This document shows positions 1-11,200 of a DNA stretch of 64,000 bases, in pieces. Under the pieces are notes generated by a model. That model made no database searches, was not told the origin of the DNA, and worked only from the letters and a program-made list of their open reading frames with translations. Source of the DNA: Labia minor (taxonomy: Eukaryota; Arthropoda; Insecta; Dermaptera; Spongiphoridae). Numbering within the stretch: the stretch's first letter is position 1; each line of letters begins with the position of its first letter. The stretch is taken from assembly GCA_963082975.1 (NCBI GenBank), contig OY720346.1:74454767-74518766 (forward strand). Reading direction: 5' to 3'. Both the position numbers and the translations under genes were made by a program.

Positions 1-302
1 AAAAAAACAACAAAACAAATAAATGTCTTTGAAAGATGGTAAAAATATCTTTCTAATTATCAAAATATATCATAGACCAGCGGTAAGAACAATTGTTTTT
101 ACTCCCCGAGTTCGAAGGATAGAAACTCGCCGCGTGCATTTTGTTTTTTATCTATTTTAGTGATTTATTTATTCATTGTTCTTTTATTAATTAAGTTTTA
201 GATAGTTTTATAATTTTTAATATTTTTTCAATAAAATATTATTTAATACATTTAATAATTGTAATAAATAATTAAAGAATTGTATATCAATATTTTTTAA
301 AG

Positions 303-840
303 GGTAGAGCGAGCTCGGTGTCCCAGGTATTAATATTACCAGCCAAATCCAATAATAATGAATCATTTTTTTTAACTTAAGTACCGAGCCGAGGCTCGGG
401 GTCCCGGTATACATATTTATGTATTATTGAGGACCCCAAGTTCCATGCAATGATGCAACATTTAATAATTGTAATAAATAATTAAAGAATTGTATATCAG
501 CTCGGTGTCCCAAGTATTAATATTACCAGCCAAACCCAATATAATAATGAATTATTTTTTTTTAACTTAATTACCTAGCCGAGGCTCGGGGTCCCGGTGT
601 GATCTTAATATATTGTCAGAATTAGATAAATAATGTAGAGAAAAATTATTTAAAAATAGATATTTATTTAAATGAAATAAAATTATTTAATTTACAGAAT
701 GAAAATGTCTATAATAATGTCTAAACATTTTTTCGAGCGACAGCTCGGTATCCCATGTATTAATATTACCAGCCAAACCCAATAATAATGAATCATTTTT
801 TTTAACTTAAGTACCGAGCCGAGGCTCGGGGTCCCGGTAC
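303..840 (+). repeat. Three copies of a ~105-bp GC-rich unit
   Basis: Units at about 303-415, 497-600 and 735-840. Each opens with GCTCGGTGTCCCAGGTAT (with variants), crosses a variable AT-rich middle containing ACCAGCCAAACCCAATA, and closes with CCGAGCCGAGGCTCGG, a perfect palindrome, followed by GGTCCCGGTA. The opening and closing GC-rich blocks are direct repeats of each other. The first two units share a flank containing TTTAATAATTGTAATAAATA, showing local duplication. Inverted copies are at 55878-55985, 56854-56890 and 57393-57440. No protein coding capacity. Confidence 0.75.
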
Positions 841-2010
841 TCTATAATAATAAAAGCAAGTGTAATGTGTCTGTCTGTCTGTCTGACCGAGCTCTCCAGC
901 CAAATCTATCGCACGCAGGGACCTGGAATTTTTTACACGGAAGCACAAAGGGGCTGGCCACCAGACCTCGAAGCCCGATTTTCGATTTATGAATTCGAAA
1001 AATTTTAAAAAAATTATAAAGAATATTAATTAAAAATAGTTTAGTTACCATACTAGATCATAGAGGCGCTGGTGGCGATAATTTGGCGGTAATTTAAATT
1101 CTGAGCAATGTGCAGATAAAAATCTTTTTATATATCTATTGATATTTACAATATCTCAATTGATCTTATTGGCCTTTTATTTAAACTTTGAAAACATTCA
1201 CATTAGGGCTATAATTTAATACTATTAATTTTTAAGATTATGTGAGTAAATTATTTTAATTAAGAAAATTTTCACGTACGATTTTAATATATAATATATT
1301 TTTTAATATTATTTTTATAGTAGTTTAGTGTTATGCTAATTTTATATTTTATTTTTATTTTGTTTACTTTGATTTTTTTTTAAATAAATTAATAACATTT
1401 AAAGTAGCATAAAAAAATTAATCGAGGCAGGAAAATTGATGGGGTTTGAAATTAATAGTGATAAGACAAAATAATTAATATCAGAGAGAATAATATTTGC
1501 AAAGAATTTAAATCGAGGTTGCAATCTGGAAATTATTATCAAAGAGGATCAAAATTATTAAATTATTAATTGTATTATATGGGTGGGAGGCATGGTCTAT
1601 AACCCTGGGAGATGAGAATAGATTCAGAGTATTTGAGAATAGGATTCTTCCCAGCATTTATGGACCAAAGAAAGATGAGGACACCGGGGAATGGCGGAGA
1701 CTGCATAACAAGGAATTGCATGACCTCTATGCATCTCTAGATATAGGTCATAAAATAGGGAAGGCTAGGATCGGCAGGGCACATGGCTAGAATGGGAGAG
1801 GAAAAATATATTGGTGGGGAGTTCGATTGGAAAACGTCCGTTTGGAAGACCAATTGTGAACAGGGCGGACAATGTAGGAAGGAACGTGAGAGATATGGGA
1901 CAGGGTAGGAGTTAGATGGTTATAGCTCAGAATAGGGACACTCGGTGGGGTACAGGGGGCGGAACCCCCGTCTAGATGTGAAGAGCGACGAAGGAGCTCT
2001 GAGCAGCTAG
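841..2010 (+). mobile_element. Helitron-like element with embedded LINE debris
   Basis: The left part begins TCTATAATAATAAAAGCAAG and runs into a TGTCTGTCTGTCTG tract, a pattern common at insect Helitron 5' ends. The right part has GGGGTACAGGGGGCGGA, then a short stem (GAGC ... GCTC), then CAGCTAG followed by T at 2011. A hairpin shortly before CTAG|T is the Helitron 3' signature. The same terminus occurs at 17500-17575. A decayed RTE-type fragment occupies 1440-1935. The base before the 5' TC is C, not the expected A, so the 5' boundary is uncertain. No Rep/helicase is visible. Confidence 0.45.
1440..1935 (+). pseudogene. RTE-type LINE endonuclease-reverse transcriptase, decayed
   Basis: Broken frames carry the tail of an insect RTE-type reverse transcriptase: MGFEINSDKTK near 1440, then a region resembling EWRRLHNKELHDLYAS, then RLR..GHMARMGEE-like sequence and KRPFGRP. 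Stops and frame changes are frequent, so it is non-functional. Related fragments lie at 34100-34665 (-) and 58435-58850 (+). The clade name rests on remembered family patterns. Confidence 0.6.
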
Positions 2011-2344
2011 TTTATAATATATATGTAAGAACAGGCTGTGATGTCATGAATGGTTGGATGACGTCATACAATTTTAAATTAAGAAAAAACTAATAAAGAT
2101 GATTTTTCTCGAGGATAAGAAAATGCATAATTCGTGGAGATATGTAAAAATCTCCACATGTGAAATTTGGAGTGAAAACAATACCTCCCGATCGCTAAAA
2201 CGATATTCAAGGGTTTATATTTTGTTGTAACCAAGAATTTGATAAAATTTTAAAGTGTATTTAGAAAAAAACAAATGAAACTATAAATTTAACACAAATA
2301 TTTTGTTATGTTCTAATCTAAGACATCTTATTTTATAACTGATC

Positions 2345-2920
2345 TTAATTACCATCTCGTAAGGTCACGAAAATTTTCGATGTTGAGATTTTTGTTTTTA
2401 TACGTTTTGAAGGTTCCTGAATCATTTTCACTAAGGTTGAGAAAAAATGTCTGTATGTGTATGTGTATATGTATGTAACCAAGATTACGCAAAAACGGTT
2501 TGAGCTAGAATGATGAAATTTGGTACATGGGCATTATTCAAAATTCGTAGTTTTCTATCAATTTTTGAGAAATGTAGCTCAACCGGAAGAGGGTCATTAC
2601 CTACAACGTTTTGATTTTTTTTTCCTCTAACCGTAAAAATAAAGATATATGTTTGTTAATTTTTCACATGATTAATAATTGTATAAAACTGCTATATATA
2701 GAATTTCAGCTTGATTGATTCACTGAAATTACCAGAATTAATTTTTTAACACTGCAAATCTCACGCGCTAACACGTGACGTGGTGCCATCAACAAATATC
2801 CAAACATTTAATATTTATTATTTATAATTTATAATTAATTAAATTTATTTTAAATATAATATATTATGTTATTTAATCCTATTCAAATTGCGAGATAGTC
2901 GAGTGGAGACACTCCAGCTA
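2345..2920 (-). repeat. Interspersed repeat R1 with terminal hairpin
   Basis: Inverted copy of the repeat also seen at 16718-17275, 46970-47272 and 53208-54480. Shared landmarks are TCTCCACTCGACTATCTCGC, the GTTGATGGCA..CACGTCACGTG block, TCTATATATAGCAGTTTTAT, CTCAAAAGTTGATAGAAAAC, GAATGATGAAATTTGGTAC (complement sense) and TCGAAACGTATAAAAACATC. The end is a small hairpin, GAGTG-TCTC-CACTC. The text resembles non-autonomous Helitron 5' regions of insects, and the 16.7 kb copy runs into a Helitron-like 3' end; this classification is inference. Confidence 0.6.
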
Positions 2921-3499
2921 ATTTTTTAATTATTATATTTTTATAAATTATTAATTTATCATCGAGAATAAACATTCCTGGGTTCTATCTATTAAAAATA
3001 TTCTTAATTATTTTAATTCTTACAAACTTGTATTAAGTTATGAGACCATAAATAATACGTAGATATATTATACAACGATTTATTTTTATATTATATATAA
3101 AGAATATTGTAAAGGATATGGGATTGAATAAGTAAAACAAAATAAATTCACAAATTTCATTTTATAATATTTATTATAATATTCATGAATTATTATTATT
3201 AATATTAATTAATAAATACATTAAAAATATTAAATACAATCGTTGTTTTTTTAAATAAAAGATCAATTAATATAAAATGAACAAGAATAGTATTTATTTT
3301 AATTTAGACATTACATATGACTTAATAAAATAATTTTATTAATTATTTAAAATTATTTTTTAAATAATTTAATTACAATAAAATAAAATTTTAAAAAATG
3401 GTTATTTATTATTATTCTACATAATAATTAAAAAAATATATATAACTATTTTTAATATTAAGATATATAATATAAATCTTATATAATCTTATATCACTA

Positions 3500-4558
3500 T
3501 TAATTCCAAATTGAACAGTTTTCGAATCGGAGATCTATCCAATTTTCATACGGATTAAGCAGTATCAAGGCATTTTTACGGATATAATTGCAACCAATTA
3601 ATTTCAAATTTGTTAATGGTATCTTTCTTTCAAGAAACTCTATAACTAGTTCTTCTGTAAATGTTTGTATATCAACTAATATTAGTTTCTTCAATTTACC
3701 TAATGGTGCATCTTCAAAATATCTTCTGAGAATTTCTTCAGGGCCATCGAATGTAATCTGTAGGTGTTCTAAATTTTTTAATTTAGACAAAAAAAATGGC
3801 CAGGTGTCATCAAAAGGTAGAAAACATATTTCTATTTGTCTTAAATTAGAGATGTCTAATATTGTATCCCATGATTCAAATCGTGTTATCTCTAATTTCG
3901 GCAAATTTAATGATACAAATTTGTTCATATTCACAAATGTTTTATTAGCCAAAAAAATATCGTCCATTTCATTTGGAAGAGTTAACTTTTTTAAATTTGG
4001 GAAAAAATAATGAATTGCCCATACAATATTATCATTATCTGGTATAGACCCTTTTATAATAATTTCTTCTACCTTATTGAAAGTAGGACAAGTGGGCACT
4101 TTCCCATTTTCGATATCACGTGCTAATTTTTCTAGACATTCTCCTATATGAAATAAGAGAGTATCGGGGAATTCTTGAAAAATAATTTTTTTTAATCGTG
4201 GCATGGATAAATGTTTTATAAACTTGGTTAAAAATTCAAAATTTAACACACTTACATTAACAGTTTCTATTAAAAAATAGAATCGTCCAAAAAACAGTTC
4301 ATCGTAGAAGGAAATCGGATATTCTAATAATCTTGCAGATAGAGAAGGGACAATTCCATAATTGATAAGCACATCATGATAATATTGATCTTCAATAAAA
4401 ACAAGCAGTTGTTGTATTGTTGTATATTTCAGAATATTACCTACTATTTCTTGCGGTAATCTCCTTATATGTTGAAATAATTCTACATCATAACTATAAT
4501 TAACAGTAGTTTTATTTACAGGAGTCATCTTCTCAACACAATGGTTGTTTTTTTCCAT
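3500..4558 (-). CDS. F-box/LRR-like protein, single exon
   Basis: Intact ORF of about 352 residues if translation starts at the ATG at 4558 (MEKNNHCVEKM). The frame stays open about 22 codons further upstream, but only a GTG lies there. Residues about 32-75 look like an F-box (RRLPQEIVGNILKYTTIQQL), the segment that in known proteins binds Skp1 of an SCF ubiquitin ligase. The rest has irregular leucine-rich spacing (NLKKLTLPNEM, KLKNLEHLQITF, PLGKLKKLILVDI, PLTNLKLIGCN), as expected of a substrate-binding LRR array. No signal peptide or membrane segment is evident from the ATG. No intron signals interrupt it. A degraded relative lies at 16285-16712 on the same strand, so this belongs to a local family. 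The F-box and LRR assignments are by pattern only; substrate is unknown. Confidence 0.7.
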   Translation of the reverse strand: MEKNNHCVEKMTPVNKTTVNYSYDVELFQHIRRLPQEIVGNILKYTTIQQLLVFIEDQYYHDVLINYGIVPSLSARLLEYPISFYDELFFGRFYFLIETVNVSVLNFEFLTKFIKHLSMPRLKKIIFQEFPDTLLFHIGECLEKLARDIENGKVPTCPTFNKVEEIIIKGSIPDNDNIVWAIHYFFPNLKKLTLPNEMDDIFLANKTFVNMNKFVSLNLPKLEITRFESWDTILDISNLRQIEICFLPFDDTWPFFLSKLKNLEHLQITFDGPEEILRRYFEDAPLGKLKKLILVDIQTFTEELVIEFLERKIPLTNLKLIGCNYIRKNALILLNPYENWIDLRFENCSIWN

Positions 4559-5030
4559 CTTTTTGGATGGTAAGATTAAAAAACAAAAAATCAAATCACA
4601 AACAAAACAAATTGAAAAGTACACTCAGTTAGCAAGCGTGCTAATGTTGACTTGGTGAGATGCAGAGAGCAAATGATAGTTGAAGGAATTTGAGGGTGCC
4701 GTTTAAGACGAAAATAGGTGTGTTAAACAGGCAACCAATCAGAGGACCCCTTAAGTGAAAATAACAAGAGTGGGGTAGTAACCTTTTTTCTACCTCTCTA
4801 TTATATTATTGAAGTGAAAACTTCTTTAGCGGCATTGAGCACTTTTGTGGGATGGGGGAAAAGCATAGAACTCGAGTGAGCCACAGAGCATCCTTAACAG
4901 AGGCGTCCACTCAATGCTATTTTTGTGAATTTATAAAGGAGGTAGAGAATGATGGCAGGGCGGGCATGTGTGAGCGCTTTTAACGACCGACGATAGTAGG
5001 GAGGTATTTATAAATTTTTTTTTGAATGAA
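4559..5030. promoter_or_regulatory. Upstream region of the F-box/LRR gene
   Basis: About 400 bases immediately upstream of the F-box gene are clearly less AT-rich than their surroundings and are not obviously repetitive here, which fits a promoter/5' UTR region. A stretch near 4981-5010 (CGACGATAGTAGGGAGGTAT) recurs almost exactly near 24961-24983, so part of the block may be a repeat edge. No TATA box or initiator can be assigned with confidence. Confidence 0.3.
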
Positions 5031-5145
5031 TATTTGGAATTTTAAAAATTATTTATTGAGATATAAAATTAGCATTACAGAAATCAAATATGTTTTTTTC
5101 AAAAATGTTAATTTTATATCCAAATAAATAATTTTTAAATTAACA
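5030..5145. repeat. Imperfect inverted repeat (hairpin)
   Basis: AAAAATTATTTATTGAGATA near 5045 is mirrored by an inverted copy near 5105-5135 with a short centre. The same kind of hairpin, with AAATAAATAATTTTT arms, is at 33776-33925, so this is probably a small MITE. No coding potential. Confidence 0.45.
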
Positions 5146-5993
5146 GAAAACTCCACCTACTTTGATGTAATTTACATATATAAATAAACGAATAATGTTC
5201 TTGTTAATATTTAATATGTATGGATTAAAAATTTTCTTCAATGTCAATAAAAGTATAAAATGTTTGTAAATATTGCAATAAAAGCATATTATATTGTAAT
5301 ATAAATTATAGATGTAAAAATTTTGTACGGAAAAGAAATGAAAGAATATTATATTTTAATATATAAATGATATTATTTTCTATTCATACACATCGTATTT
5401 TTAATATTTTTGTAATAATAATCAGTTTGCTGAAAAAAATAATTATGAATTTTATATATATATATACGTATATAAAATTCATTTTTCTCGTGAAGCTGGT
5501 GCACATTCCGTCTGCTTTCAAATTTCTTACGCAGAAATTTTCACTTCTGTCGGCCAGTCCCACGACTGCCAATTTTTACCTGTTTTCTTTTTCATTAACA
5601 ATTGAATTTTGTTTACTTAAAGAAGAATGAAAAAAAGGACATTTTCAAAGCTTTGAAAATAGACAATATCCACGTATATATCTATTCCACTTTAAGAAAG
5701 AAAAATTCTATTAAAAATATCATAAATTATAAAAATTCTGTTATTTCTGAGTCTTTTATGAAAACTCTATTTATTTTTTGGTATGTCTTTTAAATTAAAA
5801 ATTGTATTTTGTTTATTTAAAAAGGAGAGACAATAATAATAGAACAAAAAGGATCTTTTGACCCCTAACCATTTTCAAAAGATGATACCGATAATAAGTT
5901 GACCTGTGGCCAGACGTAGAGTCGACCGACGGTTTGAAATAAATTAATTTCCAACTACAGAAACAATTTCAAATAATTTTAATATATATATAT
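5146..5993. other. AT-rich intergenic DNA, nothing recognised
   Basis: Several short ORFs occur here, but their composition follows the local AT bias and none has a recognisable motif. I see no RNA gene or repeat boundary. Confidence 0.4.
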
Positions 5994-6375
5994 AGGTGAT
6001 CCTCCATGTTGGATGGATCCTTTGTCGGTTATAATGTTCTCAAATAATCCCATATGTTTGGGGAGAACATTATTTTATATTTATTCAATTAATCCATGTA
6101 ACTGGATTATAATTATATTATTTGTAACTCCCATGGTGGAGAATTTATATAATAGTCTTGTCTCCACGTTCTTTATGTAAAGACGTGTCTCCTAGTGTTT
6201 AAAGGTGATCCTCCATGTTGGATGGATCTTTTGAAACCTTTTGTCCATAAATAATGTTCTCAAGTAATCTCATATGTTTGGGGAGAACATCTTTTTATAT
6301 CTATTCAATTAATCCATGTAACTGGATTATAATTATATTATTTGTGACTCCCATGGTGGAGAATTGTTATAATAT
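5994..6375. repeat. Hairpin-rich tandem repeat, period ~209 bp
   Basis: Two units starting near 5994 and 6203. Each contains a series of short palindromes in fixed order: GATCCTCCATGTTGGATGGA, ATGTTCTC...GAGAACAT enclosing CCCATATGTTTGGG, AATCCATGTAACTGGATT, and CTCCCATGGTGGAG. The stems are kept in both units while the spacers between them differ. A further CTCCACG sequence lies between the units. No ORF. I recognise neither a known ribozyme core nor a known transposon end. Confidence 0.7.
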
Positions 6376-6479
6376 TCCCTTTAACTTCTTATAATTATAC
6401 GTTTACTTTTTATAATCGCCTTTAAATTGATTTAACTACTCCTTATTGTCCTGTCTCTTTGATTTGCATTACCTTGAGT

Positions 6480-6760
6480 ATAGCATGGCGCCCAATTAAT
6501 TTCATCTCCGCTGGACCTCTGGAGGAAAGGCAGTTTGGACTCTGCAAGTGCTTGTAATATTTTCCCTCTTCAAGAAAATACCCACCTGTTTACCTGTGGA
6601 GACTTAAACTCTTTACCCGTTCCATAAAGTCCATTTTTCCCTCTTCCACTTCCCCTCTTCTCTCTTTTATCACATTTTCCCTCCCTTCTCTCCCCCCTCT
6701 TCCCCTCTCCTTGTAAGGGGCCTGTTTGCACCCACCGTGGGGCTCCCCTTTCAATATATA
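6480..6760 (+). other. GC-richer, pyrimidine-rich island (possible retroposon 3' part)
   Basis: A compositionally foreign block with a long CT-rich tract (6630-6715), then GGGGCCTGTTTGCACCCACC and GGGGCTCCCC, ending in an (AT)n tract. The shape (GC-rich unique body plus simple-sequence tail) would fit the 3' end of a non-LTR retroelement, but I recognise no coding motif. Confidence 0.3.
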
Positions 6761-7074
6761 TATATTATATATATATATATATAAAATATGTATATATTAA
6801 ATAAGTCTTTAAATATATATTATATTTAAAAAATTTAATTTAATTCAATATTTAATTAAATTAATATTTAAAAGAATGAAATATATATACATATGTATAT
6901 TCAATTAACATTTTTTTAAAACACATAAAAATCTAATTACCATTTATTTATAGAAGAATTTTGTTTTTTTGAAAGACCCACGTGTCGAATGATCCCATCT
7001 ACTATGTGCATGTTATGTGACCGAATTATGCGTTACGGAATGACAAAGGCTATTATATATATTAATAATTTTTA

Positions 7075-7567
7075 TTAATATGAGATTTTATAAATGTATA
7101 TAGGATATTGTACTCATATTGTTTTCATAAAAAAATAGCTTATTGTTTTTTTGTTTCATTTCTCTCGGAGACATATATAAAAAAAGGATATTTTCTCTAT
7201 GCTATTTGAGGGAATAACTCTTCATTGGCGCTACAACTGATTAATAAGAATTCATCATTAATTTTAATTCTATAAAATATTCTTAATTACTTTCTAAATG
7301 AATCAATATTTATGCTTCAGAATGTGTTGAAAAAAAATAATCAGAGCAATACAAAAGAAGTTAGTTAGTAAAAGTAATTAATCGCTAATTAATTACAATT
7401 AATTAATTATCATTCAATTATATTTCTTCTATATCTTCTAGGGATCCATTGAAATATCTATAAAAATTTTCAAAAGTCTATCTCAATTTAAAGAAGACGA
7501 AAAATCGATTTCAATTTGTCAAAAGAGCAAACAGACAGACGCCAAGTGAAATTGAGAAAACAGTTAT
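7075..7567 (-). mobile_element. R2 repeat, truncated copy
   Basis: Matches the interior and one end of the ~670-bp element at 39921-40590, here inverted: GACGCCAAGTGAAATTGAG close to the end and GGAGCAATACAAA-like interior sequence (here GAGCAATACAAAAG). The end motif GAAAAACGTTAT is altered to GAAAACAGTTAT. The opposite terminus is missing. Confidence 0.6.
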
Positions 7568-7840
7568 AAAAAGAAACTTACTTGGCCCTTGAAGCAAATA
7601 TAAAATTAAACGAACCCAAAAGTAAACAACAGCATTTAGTACTTAAAGACACATTCCGACAGAAGGTCAAACTTAAAGGTAAACGGTTACGGAGAGAGAT
7701 ACAACGAGTTGGAAAAAAATCAAAAAAAATCAAGATTTCCAGCATAATAGGAAGAAATTTCTAAGACAATTAAATCCAAAACCATTAGAAGACCAAAACA
7801 ATAACATTGAGTCCAAAATTTTTTAAATTATTGGCAAAAC

Positions 7841-8156
7841 TTATGAGGTGTACCAGAAAGAAGAGGTTTCTGTGGCGTATTGTGATTGACGATGAAAAAT
7901 GAAAGGAAATGAAACTACTATGACAATCCCAAGCGCAAAAAGTAATGAGTTAACCAGGAGTGCTATAGATACCAAAGTGGGATATTCATGGCCATAAAGT
8001 CTTGCTGTGAATATGGTGAGATCAGCAAGATGCAGTGTTTTAGGAGCTATACAATTTAAATCTAATGAAACTGTAACTGTAACGGTATTGCCATGTTGCA
8101 AGCAAAAAGTTGTAGAAAATGTGATGGAAAATAATCTGATTAATGTACCAAATTTT
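7841..8156 (-). CDS. Unassigned coding-like 3' exon with a membrane segment
   Basis: An open frame of about 105 codons follows a plausible acceptor (TTTAATTAG at about 8165-8157) and runs to a stop at 7841. It lacks an in-frame ATG, so it would be a terminal exon rather than a whole gene. The translation has balanced composition, including LNCIAPKTLHLADLTIFTAR, a strongly hydrophobic stretch (SIALLVNSLLFALGIVIVVS) and a short polar tail. That suggests the end of a single- or multi-pass membrane protein. No upstream exon was found; the chitinase gene occupies the DNA directly upstream on this strand. I do not recognise the family, and it could be an orphaned exon or a chance ORF. Confidence 0.3.
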
Positions 8157-8284
8157 CTAATTAAATTTAGAATCTATTAAAAGGACAATAAATACAAACC
8201 AAGATAGAGAAATAATAGATTTTTATTGGTTTTTATTTTTATTAAACATATTTTTATAAAAAAATTGATATTTTTTTTTAATTC

Positions 8285-11200
8285 TTAATTGCTATTAACA
8301 GCATTGTTTAAAGCATGGAGTAGGTAGTGTTTACCACCACCACAATCGTTATAGAGATCATCTGTGTCAATGGACCAGGTCATAGCACCAGCAAATCCTT
8401 TACTCATAGCATAGGCAACCTAAAAATAAAATTTTATTCATTCCAATTTTTATTCATTCCAATTCATAGTCAGGATAAGAAATAAATATAAATAATATAC
8501 CTTCTTTTGGATGCTCTCGGCATTATCATATGCAATAAATTTAGTACCTTTTGTAGCAAAAGGAGTTTCCGATTGTGAATCATAATGTTCAGTCCAACCT
8601 CCCTTTTGCATTTCAATGCAAATCTTAAAAAAATATTACAAAGCAATTATTAAAAAATAAAATTATTTAATTAGTTTTTAATTATTCTAAAGGAAAATAC
8701 AAATAAAATAGACAAAAAATACAATAGTTGGAGGGATTCTGGACAACCAAGTGATGTTTGGAGAGATTTTGGATATGCAAATTTTAAAGAAAATTTACAC
8801 TCTCAGACCTCATAGATAACTAGATAACACTAGTTTGAACTTCAGATGGCTAGCAATCCCCGCAGAAAATCTATGTGGAGGAGTTCTTTTTACGACTGCC
8901 GACCCATAATTCAGAGTAAACATTTTTATTTCTTCAGGTTTCACCTTTCATACCCATCTGAAGAACATTTTATTCGTTAGTTACTAATCTCGCATCTTAT
9001 TTCTTAAAAAGAGTGTGTTGTGTTGAAGCCACCCTCCCTCCAAGAATTTGGTTTATATGGCCAATTTTTTCAAAGAATAACTGTTTTGAGTAGGTGAGTA
9101 ATTATATTTCGTATGTGTCACGATGAATTCTTCTTTTATGTATGGATATAGTACTTAAAAATATTTTTGTATATTAATCGATTTAATATATTAAATATTT
9201 TTTAAAAAAATTTTGAATTTCTTATGAAAATTTAGCAAAATTGTATAAAATTGTAAACCTCGTTGTATCCCATTTGTCCATCACTTTGAGACCATGGTCC
9301 ACCAAATGAATTACTTTCGGCAGATGCTCCCATTCTCGCGTCATTTTCATCCTTCAAAATAAATGTGAGACCATAGAAAGGAATTCCAAGAACCATTTTC
9401 TCGACAGGTACACCTGCATTTAACCAATCTTCGATCGTTTCCTCCTACAACAATAAAGTTAATTTCATTTGTTAGGCATTTTATCGACATATTATAACAT
9501 AATTTTATAAATTTGAAATAAAAGGATTGAAATATTTTAGTAATACCATTAAACCACCTTGAAAATTAAATTTTTAATAATTTATTTGAATTTAAAAAAA
9601 ATTAAATTTATTTGTCAAGACCAGAATAGTAACTTAATGGTTACAGTTTTGGTCTGCCGAATTTGTGATCGAAGGATTGAACCTTGCTGTTTTAAATAAT
9701 AAAATTCTAATGATATGAAGGATGACTAAAATGATGGGTAAAGTAGCCGAAAAGCTTATAAAAAGATAATATCCTATGTGTATTGTGTGAATTTTCAACT
9801 TACAATGCTTGGTGATCCATGGAGAGGTGAATTAGCTCCTGTTGCTTCATCCCACAAGCCGTGATAATCATACGTCATTAAATTGAAATAATCAATATGT
9901 TTGGCAATATTTTGGACGTCATAGGCCTCCCAAAGCAAATCACTACCCGCACCGAATGCTCCAGTTAGTTGCCATCCGTGTGGATCAAATCGTGCTCTTA
10001 ATTCGGAGAGTAAAGTGACAAAAGCCTGTCGGTCGGAGGATTTTCCACCCCTTTGTGTTGGGTATTCCCAGTCCACATCAAGCCCATCAAAATTATATTT
10101 TCTTAAAAAAATAAATTCATATTTATAGACTTACAATTAGATAAAATTTTAATTTTTTTCAAAAAAATTTGAAACACATTATATATATATATATATATAT
10201 ACTATAAATACGAGTATATATCAGGAATGGTGAACCTATGGCACGCGTTCCATAAGTGGCACGTTTGAAAAATTTAATGGGACGCAGAAGGTCTTAATTA
10301 TTTTTTTTAATAATTTTAACTGTTTTCAATAGCAATGAATTAAAATTGAACAATAAAAAAAAACCTCTGACTTTGTACGTCCTACGCAAGGACAACGCCT
10401 ATTAAGCTGGTTATATCAATGAGGTTTCCTATAATCAGTAGAACTGGTTCTCTCAACCTTTACCTTGATTTTCTTGATCGGAGGCGCTATCAAGTAGCTT
10501 TCCCCAATGTTGTTCCCGGAGGCTGGGTTGACTCCGTCCCATAGATCCCAGCTATGGAAATTCCCTTGTCAGGCCCGTGACCTGAACCCGGGACCATGTG
10601 AATGTGAGGCAGGTTCACTACCCACACACCCAATGGCGCTTTTGGAGTATATAAGTATACAATTTTAATATTTTATTATACTTACAAAAGAAAAGCTTCT
10701 ACTGAATCCACAAATTTCTTCCTCCATTGATCATTGTTGACCATATTCGAATATTTTTCAGAACCTTCATTCCATCCTCCAATGGAGAGCATAACTTTTA
10801 ATGATGGATTTTGATTTCGTAAATTATTAATATTTATATAATTTGCTAAATTTAAAAAAAACATCAACATATAAAATTAACGTAAATATTTATAAGTATT
10901 AAGTTTTTAATTAATTGTTTATTAATTCATTATAATAGGTTGTCAAATATCTCCCTTCCGCCTTTTTCGCGGCTATTTACAAAGCGCTACAGAGCTCGTA
11001 TCTGGCAATACTATACATCATTTGAAAGGTCTTGACATAAATTACAAAACGACACTATGCATGATTGGTTTGGATATTGCGTTCAACAGTTATAGGCGTG
11101 TAAACATGGAGTTCACTAACGCCGAAATTCGCGTTATTTTAAAGTTTTCCTTCGTTAAAGGCAAATCCGCTAGAGAAACGTTCGGTGAGATTAATGGTGT

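Noticed and set aside
303..840. GC-rich units considered as a CRISPR array
   Set aside because: Only three local copies, over 100 bases each, variable spacing, no cas genes, and eukaryotic context.
3588..4010. 140-codon plus-strand ORF
   Set aside because: Antisense of the F-box/LRR gene, whose minus-strand frame is longer and has a recognisable LRR pattern.
7582..7764. 60-codon plus-strand ORF rich in Lys/Arg
   Set aside because: It starts at a non-ATG codon, has no motif, and its basic composition follows from A-rich DNA.
9612..9690. tRNA-like text (TAGTAACTTAATGG ... GGATTGAACC) in a chitinase intron
   Set aside because: The B-box match is poor and I found no second copy in the window, so a SINE call is not supported.
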